Assembly (NCBI GenBank): GCA_020852955.1
Contig: JADYZW010000060.1
Span: 1-64,000, forward strand
Source: Deltaproteobacteria bacterium
GTDB taxonomy: Bacteria; Desulfobacterota; Binatia; UTPRO1
DNA: 64,000 bases
Reading direction: 5' to 3'
The notes under the pieces were generated by a model. It was not told the DNA's origin, ran no database searches, and saw only the letters and a list, made by a program, of their open reading frames with translations. The position numbers and the translations under genes were made by a program. Every line of letters begins with the position of its first letter. Within the stretch, counting starts at the first letter, position 1. Shown here one piece after another: positions 49,681 to 57,195 of the stretch.

Positions 49681-51279
49681 TCAGCGGGAGAAGAAGTTCT
49701 TGACCTTCTGCCCGAAGCCGCGGATGCCGCCCGGCGCGGGCTCGGCGGGCGCGGCCCCGCGACGGGACGGCGCGCGGCCCGCGCGCGGCTCCGACGGCGG
49801 CGCGTCGGGGACACCGGGCAATCCCGCCGCGCCTGGCATCGCCATACCAGGCCCGCCCGAGGGTCCCGGAAGACGCCCCGCCAGCGCTTCGCCGATCGCC
49901 GCTTCGGTGATCGCGCCGGCGAGATCGTCGCCCATCTCACCCGCGACGGCCTTCCGCACGAAGCTCTTCACGTCGTCCTCGCCGGCGACGCCCGCTCCGG
50001 TGCGCGCGACCTCGACTCTGGCGACCGCCCGCACCACCTTCGGCGCATCCTGCACGGCGGCCGCGGTGGCGGCGGTCTGCAGAAACGGCACGAGCCCGAA
50101 GCCGCCGCCTTCTTCGAGATCGCGACAATCGAGCGCCACCCGGCGATTGGCGCGGAAATCGCGGAGACCCGCGGCGAGCGCGTCGGAGTTCTTGCGGGCC
50201 ACCCACGAATCGAACACCGGCTGATACGCGACGTTTTGCAGCAGCAGGTCGCCGCGGCACTGCCACTCGTCGTGCATGAGCGTAAGCTCGACGTTGCCGT
50301 TCATCGATCCCGAAACGGGCACCAGCGCCGGATCCGGGACCATGCGCGCGAACGCGTTCGCCCCGACGTTCTCGAGCACGGTGCGCAGCGCCAGCACGGT
50401 CTCGGCCTGCGGCGTCCAGGCACCCGTGAGCGACAGCCTGCCATCCGCGGTGCGCCCCTCGAGATTGAACTCGACCGTCCGGATCGCGCCGTGGCCTCCG
50501 GCGTAGCGTCCGTGCGCCACCACGTCCACGTCGTCCACGTAGAGCGTCTCCTGCACGTTCCGGATGAGGCCGCCGCCCGAGCCGCCGGGGAGGTTCTCGA
50601 TCCACTCGATCTTCAGCTGCTTCACCTCGATGTTGCGGGGCGCGAAGCTCGGCCAGCGCCACGGTTCGACGATCTCGTCGGTCGCCACCGCCTGCCGCAC
50701 CCCGGGTGAGGCCGGCGCGGCCGGCGCGCCCGACCCGAGGTCGAGGCGCGAGAGCGTCGCGTCCCAGTTGCCGTGTCCGGACATGCGGCGTTCGATGTAG
50801 AGCACCGCGTGGTCGAGGACGACCTTAGAGAGCCCGTAGGAGGAGAGGTCGAGCCGCAGGATGTCCCAGAGCGGCTTCCCCCAGAGGAACTGCGAGAGGT
50901 GGTAGCGCGCACCGAAGTCGAGCTCGACCGCCGAGGCCTCGAGCAGGTTCGGCCGGGAGAACTTGTCCGCGCCCTTCAGTTCGAGACCGGTCGCGCGTAC
51001 GCGCAGATTCCACAGCTCGGCCTGCCACCCGCCGACCTCGAGGCGAACGCCGCGGCGCTCGGACCAGTCCTGTACGGCGAGCGAGGTGAGGTACGGGACG
51101 ACCATGAACTTGAGGAGCGACGTCCCGCCCGCGACGACCACGATCACGAGCCACTTCCACGGAAGCTTCTTCAGGAAGACGTCGGCGAGCTCCGTGACCG
51201 TTTCCATGACGCCCTTCCGGTAGAACCCGGCGGCGCGCTTCGCAGCGACCTCGCGCGGATCCTCGGCCGGGGCGCTCAT
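49681..51279 (-). CDS. AsmA-like/DUF748 envelope protein
   Basis: A 532-residue protein with one membrane anchor near the N-terminus (about 40-65) and a long beta-rich periplasmic part (about 70-400) of repeating strands, as in AsmA/YhdP-like or DUF748 proteins that bridge the inner and outer membranes in lipid transport. The C-terminal 100 residues are Pro/Ala/Gly/Arg-rich and end in a basic amphipathic helix (QKVKNFFSR). I chose the ATG at 51279 because the added upstream residues look non-coding. It is convergent with the TDT transporter. Confidence 0.7.
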   Translation of the reverse strand: MSAPAEDPREVAAKRAAGFYRKGVMETVTELADVFLKKLPWKWLVIVVVAGGTSLLKFMVVPYLTSLAVQDWSERRGVRLEVGGWQAELWNLRVRATGLELKGADKFSRPNLLEASAVELDFGARYHLSQFLWGKPLWDILRLDLSSYGLSKVVLDHAVLYIERRMSGHGNWDATLSRLDLGSGAPAAPASPGVRQAVATDEIVEPWRWPSFAPRNIEVKQLKIEWIENLPGGSGGGLIRNVQETLYVDDVDVVAHGRYAGGHGAIRTVEFNLEGRTADGRLSLTGAWTPQAETVLALRTVLENVGANAFARMVPDPALVPVSGSMNGNVELTLMHDEWQCRGDLLLQNVAYQPVFDSWVARKNSDALAAGLRDFRANRRVALDCRDLEEGGGFGLVPFLQTAATAAAVQDAPKVVRAVARVEVARTGAGVAGEDDVKSFVRKAVAGEMGDDLAGAITEAAIGEALAGRLPGPSGGPGMAMPGAAGLPGVPDAPPSEPRAGRAPSRRGAAPAEPAPGGIRGFGQKVKNFFSR

Positions 51280-51582
51280 GGGCCGGAACTCTGCGCCACG
51301 TGAGCCGTGCGGGTCAACTGGAACCCGTGGCGCTGGAACCATGGGCGCGCGACTCGGCGAGGCCCGGGCCTCGGGCGCTCGCCGCTACGGATCGACGATG
51401 ACGTCGATCACGCGCGATGACGTGCGCGCGCTTGCCTGCGAAACGGGCACCTCCGGACCGGGTCGGCCCGAGGCCTGCCCGCGTATTTTCGTTGACGATC
51501 GCGAACGACCGGTGCTAGCGACGAATCGGCGGCAACCCTCGATCTTTCCCGACGACCTTTCGGGTCGTCGAAGGAGACTGCG
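51280..51582. other. 303-base divergent intergenic region
   Basis: The gap between the AsmA-like gene and the secreted Thr/Pro-rich protein gene. I see no gene in it. On the plus strand, TTGACG (51492-51497) followed after 15 bases by TGCTAG (51513-51518) is a weak sigma70-like promoter candidate about 65 bases before the ATG. An 8-bp hairpin sits just before the ribosome site (separate entry). Nothing recognisable drives the minus-strand gene. Confidence 0.45.
51550..51570 (+). promoter_or_regulatory. Hairpin directly ahead of the ribosome site
   Basis: CGACGACC (51550-51557) and GGTCGTCG (51563-51570) form a perfect 8-bp stem with a TTTCG loop. The ribosome site AAGGAG follows at once (51571-51576), with the ATG at 51583. 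In the mRNA this could stabilise the 5' end or modulate initiation of the secreted protein. Function unproven. Confidence 0.4.
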
Positions 51583-53502
51583 ATGCGATCCCCCGCGCGT
51601 ATGACGCTCGCCGCGCTGGCGATGCTTCTGGTCGGCGCCCAGGACTCCGAATCCCAGACGTTCTCGCTGGCTCCCGGTTCGCCGACCGTGCCGGTCCCCG
51701 GCGCCGCCTGCGGGCCGGTCTTCTCGCCGGCCGGCGACATCCTGGGTCCGGGCGCCGTCTCGATCGTCCCCATGGGCCCGCCCGGTTGCGGCCTCGGCTG
51801 GCCCGGACCGCCGGGCGACGTCGACGCCTTCTCCTCCGGCCTGTTCCCGCTGCCGGCGGGTCCGCTGCCGGCCGGGATCGCGCTCAAGATCGGCGTCGAC
51901 GCGCTGGCGAGCGGTGACGCGGGCGGATGCGCACCGCTCGTGCCGGGCTTCTTTCCGCCCGACGTCGGCTCCGAAGCGGCGGGGCTGAGCGACGCCGCCG
52001 CCGACGTCTTCGACGTCTGTTTCGGCGGCCTCGGCTGTCCGCCGGCGCCGCCGATGATGCCCGCCCTCGCCCCCTACGCGATGCCGAACTTCCAGATCTC
52101 GGACGGGAACGGAGCGCCGGCCCCGCCGTTCCTGCTGCCGCCGGGGCCACCCGCGCTCGGTCCGCTCGTCGAGCCCGCGCCGCCCGGCGACGACGTCGAC
52201 GCGCTCGACTTCCCTGCGGCCGGCGCCTGGTCGGCGCCCCCGGGCGTACCGATGGTCCCGGTGTACTTCTCGGTCGATCCGCCGACCGCATTCGGCGCCG
52301 GCTTCCTGCCGAGCGACGTCATCGTGACCGGCGGCGGATTCCTCGCCGGCGTCTACGCGGCGCCTCCGGCGCTCGGCCTCGATCTGATCGGAGGACCGGG
52401 GAGCGACGACCTCGACGCGCTCATCGTCTTCGACGCCGACGGCGCGCCGCTCGTCTTCACACCCGCCGCCGGCGACGTCGTGCTCTTCTCGGTGACGGCG
52501 GCTTCCGCGATCGTCGGAGCGCCGAACCCGTGTCCGGGGCCGCTCCTCGGCTACCCGCTCGGTCCCGGCGACATCCTCACCGAGGGCACCACGCTCGGCG
52601 CGCCCGGCGCCGCGTGCGTCATGGTGCCGGCCGTCAACATGGAACTCTGGAGCGGCACCGCCATCGGCTGCCTGCCCAACCCGTTCGGCGCCATCGACGA
52701 CAACCTCGATACGCTCGACGTCGGGCCGCCCTTCGGGCCGCCGGCCACCCCGACGCCTACGGCCACCGCCACGTTCACACCGGCGGGACCGCCCACCGCC
52801 ACGCCGACGACCACGACCACCGCTACGTTCACGCCGGGGGGCCCACCCACGGCCACCCCGACGCCGACGGCCACGTTCACGCCGGGGGGCCCGCCCACGG
52901 CCACCCCGACGCCCGGCGGGCCGACCGCGACCCCGACCACCACCCCGACACCCACCTGCGCCGCGCTGCCCGTCGCGGGTTGCCGGACGCCGTCGGTCGG
53001 TCAGAAGGCGCAGCTCGCCCTCAAGGACAGGAGTCCCGACGCCAAGGATCAGCTCCAATGGAAGTGGAGCAAGGGCTCCGCGACCACCAAGGCCGACTTC
53101 GGGAGCCCCACGACGACCACGAGCTACCACCTCTGCGTCTACGACGGGACGTCCACGGTGATCGTCGACGCGCTCATCCCGGCGGGCGGACTCTGCGGTA
53201 CGTCGAATCCGAAGCCGTGCTGGAAGGACAAGACCAAGGGGTTCGACTACAAGGACAAGGATCTCACGCCCGATGGCGTCGAGCAGCTGAAGCTCAAGGA
53301 AGGCCTCGCGGCCGGCAAAGCGAGCATCCAATTGAAGGCGAAAGGGACGCCGCTCGACGATCCCTCCTACCCGATCACGCAGCCGGTCACGGTGCAGCTG
53401 CACAACACGGCGAGCGGTCTCTGTTGGGAAGCCGTCTACAGCGCACCCGCCACGAAGAACACGGCGGGTCCCCCGGCGCAATTCAAGGACAAGGCCGACT
53501 AA
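51583..53502 (+). CDS. Secreted protein with Thr/Pro linker and Lys/Asp-rich tail domain
   Basis: This 639-residue protein has a Sec signal (about 5-25). Residues about 30-385 are Pro/Gly/Ala/Asp-rich and probably beta-structured, with few recognisable motifs. A Thr-Pro linker (about 387-460) follows, then a C-terminal domain of about 175 residues containing DQLQWKWSKGSATTKADFG and KGFDYKDKDLTPDGVEQLKL. I have the impression that this tail recurs in secreted proteins of Binatia-like metagenomic genomes, but I cannot check. Function unknown. GAAGGAG precedes the ATG. Confidence 0.65.
   Translation: MRSPARMTLAALAMLLVGAQDSESQTFSLAPGSPTVPVPGAACGPVFSPAGDILGPGAVSIVPMGPPGCGLGWPGPPGDVDAFSSGLFPLPAGPLPAGIALKIGVDALASGDAGGCAPLVPGFFPPDVGSEAAGLSDAAADVFDVCFGGLGCPPAPPMMPALAPYAMPNFQISDGNGAPAPPFLLPPGPPALGPLVEPAPPGDDVDALDFPAAGAWSAPPGVPMVPVYFSVDPPTAFGAGFLPSDVIVTGGGFLAGVYAAPPALGLDLIGGPGSDDLDALIVFDADGAPLVFTPAAGDVVLFSVTAASAIVGAPNPCPGPLLGYPLGPGDILTEGTTLGAPGAACVMVPAVNMELWSGTAIGCLPNPFGAIDDNLDTLDVGPPFGPPATPTPTATATFTPAGPPTATPTTTTTATFTPGGPPTATPTPTATFTPGGPPTATPTPGGPTATPTTTPTPTCAALPVAGCRTPSVGQKAQLALKDRSPDAKDQLQWKWSKGSATTKADFGSPTTTTSYHLCVYDGTSTVIVDALIPAGGLCGTSNPKPCWKDKTKGFDYKDKDLTPDGVEQLKLKEGLAAGKASIQLKAKGTPLDDPSYPITQPVTVQLHNTASGLCWEAVYSAPATKNTAGPPAQFKDKAD
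52741..52955 (+). repeat. Imperfect in-frame tandem repeats coding a Thr/Pro-rich linker
   Basis: Units of about 40-50 bases recur, each containing GCCACGTTCACGCCGGGGGG (or a close variant) and then GCCCACGGCCACCCCGACG. They encode blocks such as TATFTPGGPPTATPTP. The units stay in frame and vary mostly at third codon positions, so the protein sequence is under selection. Such linkers are common between domains of secreted enzymes and may vary in copy number by slippage. Confidence 0.8.
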
Positions 53503-53582
53503 CCCACGACTAACCCGCATTTCTCCCCAGGTCGACGTCGCGAGAGCGACGAAGCAGACGACCGCGCCGTGACGGCGCGGAA

Positions 53583-53621
53583 CCCGCGGGCGCCGCGATC
53601 GGGAATCGCCGCGCCCGCGGG
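53583..53621 (+). terminator. Large GC-rich hairpin after the secreted-protein gene
   Basis: Arms CCCGCGGGCG (53583-53592) and CGCCCGCGGG (53612-53621) pair perfectly, and an inner stem GCGAT/ATCGC adds five pairs. It lies 80 bases after the stop codon. No T-run follows, so it would be an atypical intrinsic terminator or an mRNA 3' stabiliser. Confidence 0.4.
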
Positions 53622-53736
53622 ATCCTCACGAGCGTCCGCGCGCCTCCCCGCGCGAGTCGTTCGCACCGGCGCCGCGAGACGCGCCTGACGAACGTCATGC
53701 GGACCCATGAACGACGTCAGGGCGGCACCTTTGACA

Positions 53737-53753
53737 TTGAGAATCATTCTCAA
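53737..53753 (+). promoter_or_regulatory. Fur-box operator with overlapping promoter
   Basis: TTGAGAATCATTCTCAA is a perfect palindrome and fits the classic Fur box (TGAGAAT-x-ATTCTCA type). It immediately follows a consensus -35, TTGACA (53731-53736), so Fur binding would block the promoter spacer. The -10 is poor (near 53754-53759). The ATG of the di-haem peroxidase gene follows 12 bases after the palindrome. Iron repression of that gene is the natural reading. Confidence 0.75.
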
Positions 53754-53765
53754 CAAAGTGTCGCC

Positions 53766-54977
53766 ATGCGCTCCTACCCGGCCGTCCCTTTCGCCCTCGC
53801 CCTCCTCGCCGCCGTGGCCGGATGTTCCGGCGGAGGCTCCGGCGAAGACTCCTCCGGACCCTCCGAGGAAGAACGACCGGCCCTGCACACGCAGGCGCTG
53901 CTCGGCGAGCGGCTGTTCTCGGACACCAACCTGTCCCGCAACCGCACGCAAGCCTGTGCCACCTGCCACGACCCTGAGCACGCCTTCGTCGACGCCCGGA
54001 GCAACCGCGTCGGGGGGGCGGTCTCGCTCGGGGACGACGGCGTTTCGTTGGGCGACCGCAATGCCCCGACGGCCGCCTATGCCAGGTTCAGCCCGACGTT
54101 CGCCATCAAGGCCGACGGCGAAGCCCTCGGCGGACAATTCTTCGACGGTCGCGCGGCGACCCTGGCGGAGCAGGCAGCGGGTCCGCCCTTGAACCCCGTC
54201 GAGATGGGCATGCCGGACAAGGCGTCGGTCGTGGCGCGCCTCCGGGAGAACACCGACTACGTCGAGGCCTTCACGTTCCTCTACGGCGACGACATCTTCG
54301 CCGACGTCGACGCGGCGTACGGCGCGATGGCCGAGAGCATCGCGCGGTTCGAGGAAGAAGACGACCGGTTCGCGCCCTTCGACTCCAAGTACGATCGCGC
54401 CTTGCGCGGCGACTACGAGATGACGAGCCAGGAACGGCTCGGGCAGACGCTCTTCTTCTCGAAGCAGTTCACCAACTGCAACCTCTGCCACCAGCTGCAG
54501 CCCTTCGCGATGCGGCCCGACGAGATCTTCACCAACTATCTCTACGAGAACATCGGCGTTCCCGTGAACACGTCTGTCCGCGCGGCCAACGGCAGCCCGG
54601 AGGGCTTCGTGGACCATGGCCTCCTGAACAATCCGGCGATCTCGGATCAGGCGCAGGACGGCAGGTACAAAGTTCCGACCCTCCGCAACGTCGCCGTCAC
54701 CGGTCCCTACATGCACAACGGAGTCTTCGCGGACCTCCGCACGGTCGTCCTGTTCTACGACAAATTCAACAACCCCGAGCGCACCCTGAATCCGGAAACC
54801 GGCGAGCCCTGGGGCGAACCGGAGGTCGCCGAAACCGTGGAGTTCGAGGACCTCGAGCACGGCCCGGCTCTGACCGACGAGCGCGTGGATGCGTTGGTCG
54901 CCTTTCTGAAGCTCCTGACCGATCGCCGCTACGAGCACTTGATCCCCGACGCCACCGCCGCTCCGGACGCGCCGTGA
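53766..54977 (+). CDS. Di-haem cytochrome c peroxidase-like lipoprotein
   Basis: This 403-residue exported protein has a lipobox ending in C20 (LAAVAGC), so it is probably membrane-tethered. Two haem sites are present, CATCH (64-68) and CNLCH (238-242), in the CCP/MauG/MbnH family order with LRNVAVTGPYMHNGVFADL near the C-terminus. Members reduce hydrogen peroxide or oxidise protein partners. The ATG at 53766 is chosen because a longer in-frame start would run through the Fur box and promoter. Fur control suggests expression under iron limitation, which is unusual for a haem protein. Confidence 0.88.
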   Translation: MRSYPAVPFALALLAAVAGCSGGGSGEDSSGPSEEERPALHTQALLGERLFSDTNLSRNRTQACATCHDPEHAFVDARSNRVGGAVSLGDDGVSLGDRNAPTAAYARFSPTFAIKADGEALGGQFFDGRAATLAEQAAGPPLNPVEMGMPDKASVVARLRENTDYVEAFTFLYGDDIFADVDAAYGAMAESIARFEEEDDRFAPFDSKYDRALRGDYEMTSQERLGQTLFFSKQFTNCNLCHQLQPFAMRPDEIFTNYLYENIGVPVNTSVRAANGSPEGFVDHGLLNNPAISDQAQDGRYKVPTLRNVAVTGPYMHNGVFADLRTVVLFYDKFNNPERTLNPETGEPWGEPEVAETVEFEDLEHGPALTDERVDALVAFLKLLTDRRYEHLIPDATAAPDAP

Positions 54978-55026
54978 GCGCGCGGACGCGGCTCCCGCGC
55001 CTGCGGACGCGCCCGGAGGCGGCGCG

Positions 55027-57195
55027 TCAGCCCAAGGCCCTGCCGCTGCCCGTCCCCAGGAGTCGGCTGCGCAGCGCCCGCAAGCCGGCCGACGGCGCAG
55101 CATCGAGTTCGACGGCCAGACGACGCTGGTAGTCGTCGTAGGCGGCCACGGCCTCGTTGGTACGGCCGAGCTGCGCCAGCAGCTCCATCTGCGCGAGGAG
55201 CAAGTCGTCACGGAACGGCTCGGCGCGCAGCGCGCGCCGTAGCAGGCTCAGCGAGGCTTCTCCGTTGCCCTGATGGGCGTGCAGATCGGCGAGCTTCTTC
55301 AGCGTCTGCACGTGCGTCGCCCTCAGCTTCTCGCGCTCCGCCGCGCACCACTCGGCAAACGGATCGTCCTCGAACAGGTCTCCGCGGTACAGCGCGACGA
55401 GCTGCTCCAGGTGCGCGATCGCCTCGGCGACCGGCGCGCCGCGCAGGCCCTTCGCCGCCAGCGCCCGATAGCGTACCAGGTCGATGTCGATCGGCGCCTG
55501 CACCTCGAGACAGTAGAACTCGCCCCGGTTGCGCACGTAGGTCCAGTCGCGCGTGTCGCGCGCCGGCTCAATCACCGAGCGCAGGTCGTGGACGACGCCG
55601 TGCAGCCGGTTGGCCCCCTGCTGCGGCTCGACCTCGGGCCAGAGGTGCTCGCTCAGCACGTCGCGGTGCACCGGCGCACCGGCCCTGAGGGCGAGCAGCT
55701 TCAGCAGGGTGAGCGCCTTGCTGCGGCTGAACGTGTCACCCGACACCGGCTGGCCGCGGCGGAAGATGGCGAACGGGCCGAAGCAGCGCAGCTCGAGCTC
55801 GGGCGCCGCCGAATCCGCGACGCGCGCACCGTCGCCGGACTCGCGATCGGCGCCGACCGTGAATCCGGCGTGGGCCGACCGCAGCCGGATGGCAAGCTGG
55901 TTGGCCATGGTCAGGAGCGGCACGAGGCGGCCCGTCGCATCCTCCGCGCCCCCGCGGCCGAAGTCGAGGATGACGAGCCCGTACAGGCGGCCTTCGGTCA
56001 CGAGCGGCAGGCAGCACGGACTCGCCACCCGGCGCGGCAGGCCCCGCCGGCAGCCCTCGGGCCACTCGCGGCGACCGGGATTGGCCGCGAAGCCGTACGC
56101 CGCCATCACCGTCTGGCAGCTCGTCCAGGCGCCCGCCTCCGCGTGGACGCAGATGAGCGACGCCGGTCCCGTCGACACGACCTGGTTCGGGCGACCGGTC
56201 GCCGCGTCGACGAGCGCCAGCGTGCCGTACTGCGCCCCGGCGACCTGGCGGATGAGCTCGAGGATCTCGCGCAGCGGCCGACCCGATTCGTGCAGGGGGT
56301 CGCCGAAGGCGTCCACCGCCTGACGCAGCGCCCCGAGGGCCGCCCGGATCGCGCTGCTGACGGGGACCGCGGCGCGCTGCAGCAGATCGAGCACGCGTTC
56401 GACCGGGAAGCCGTCGCTCCGCGACATCAGGTGGATCGAGCCGAGCACGCCGCGCGCATCGGGCAAGGGGGCGGCGACCAGCGAGCGGAGACCGGCGTCG
56501 ACGACGGAGCGCCGCAGGTAGCGCGCGTCGCCGGCGAGGTCGCCCTGCACGCACAGCGGCGTGCCGGTGGCGGCGACGATGCCGGGGTAGCCGAGGTCGA
56601 TCGCGAATCGGGTGCGCTCGACCATCGCGGCGTCGTCGGGACCGCTGCAAACGCACAGCAGCGGGTCGCGGCCCTCGGGCTCGCAGAGGAAGATCTCGCC
56701 GTCGTCCGCTCCCGTCGCCCGCATGAGGACTTCGAGCGCGTTCCGCAGCCCGACCAGCAGGTCGCCGGCGGCGACGCCCGCCGCGACCTCGCCGACGACC
56801 GCGGCGACGTCGAAGCCGGCGCCGGCGGCGCCGGCGCGGATGGCGCGCCGCGCGACACGCACGAGCTCGGCGTTGTCGAAGGGTTTGGTCAGATAGTCGC
56901 ACGCGCCGGTGCGCATCGCGTCGACGGCCGAGTCGATGCTGCCGTACGCCGTGAGCAGGATCACAGGGGTCGCCGGCCAGCGTCCGCGGATGGCGGCGAG
57001 CAGGTCCATGCCGCTCATCGCCGACATCCGCACGTCGCTCAGCACCAGCGCGAACTCGCGCTTCTCCAGCGCGGCGAGCGCCGACCTGCCGGAGTACGCG
57101 ACCTGCGCTTCGAACCCGTCCTCTTCCAGGAGCATGGCGATGCCGGCGGCCATGTCCCGGTTGTCGTCCACCACCAGGACGCGCGCGGCGCTCAT
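55027..57195 (-). CDS. Response regulator fusion: receiver-GAF-GAF-SARP (BTAD)
   Basis: A 722-residue protein. Residues 1-120 are a receiver with phosphoacceptor D54 (LVLSDVRMS) and K104 (YLTKPFD). Two GAF-like domains follow (about 140-300 and 305-450). From about 475 comes a winged-helix DNA-binding domain of the OmpR/SARP type (LELRCFGPFAIFRRG, then SRSKALTLLKLLALRAGAPV), then a BTAD TPR-like region to the end. Regulators of the SARP/BTAD class usually lack a receiver and GAFs, so this fusion is notable. It overlaps the kinase stop by four bases (ATGA), so the two form a phosphorelay pair. Confidence 0.85.
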   Translation of the reverse strand: MSAARVLVVDDNRDMAAGIAMLLEEDGFEAQVAYSGRSALAALEKREFALVLSDVRMSAMSGMDLLAAIRGRWPATPVILLTAYGSIDSAVDAMRTGACDYLTKPFDNAELVRVARRAIRAGAAGAGFDVAAVVGEVAAGVAAGDLLVGLRNALEVLMRATGADDGEIFLCEPEGRDPLLCVCSGPDDAAMVERTRFAIDLGYPGIVAATGTPLCVQGDLAGDARYLRRSVVDAGLRSLVAAPLPDARGVLGSIHLMSRSDGFPVERVLDLLQRAAVPVSSAIRAALGALRQAVDAFGDPLHESGRPLREILELIRQVAGAQYGTLALVDAATGRPNQVVSTGPASLICVHAEAGAWTSCQTVMAAYGFAANPGRREWPEGCRRGLPRRVASPCCLPLVTEGRLYGLVILDFGRGGAEDATGRLVPLLTMANQLAIRLRSAHAGFTVGADRESGDGARVADSAAPELELRCFGPFAIFRRGQPVSGDTFSRSKALTLLKLLALRAGAPVHRDVLSEHLWPEVEPQQGANRLHGVVHDLRSVIEPARDTRDWTYVRNRGEFYCLEVQAPIDIDLVRYRALAAKGLRGAPVAEAIAHLEQLVALYRGDLFEDDPFAEWCAAEREKLRATHVQTLKKLADLHAHQGNGEASLSLLRRALRAEPFRDDLLLAQMELLAQLGRTNEAVAAYDDYQRRLAVELDAAPSAGLRALRSRLLGTGSGRALG

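Noticed and set aside
52741..52955. Possible CRISPR or regulatory repeat array
   Set aside because: The units are in frame, variable at codon third positions and encode a Thr/Pro linker; there are no constant repeats with unique spacers.
53697..53765. Upstream in-frame ATG as the start of the di-haem peroxidase
   Set aside because: It would put the Fur box and -35 inside the coding region and destroy the signal peptide/lipobox layout that begins at 53766.
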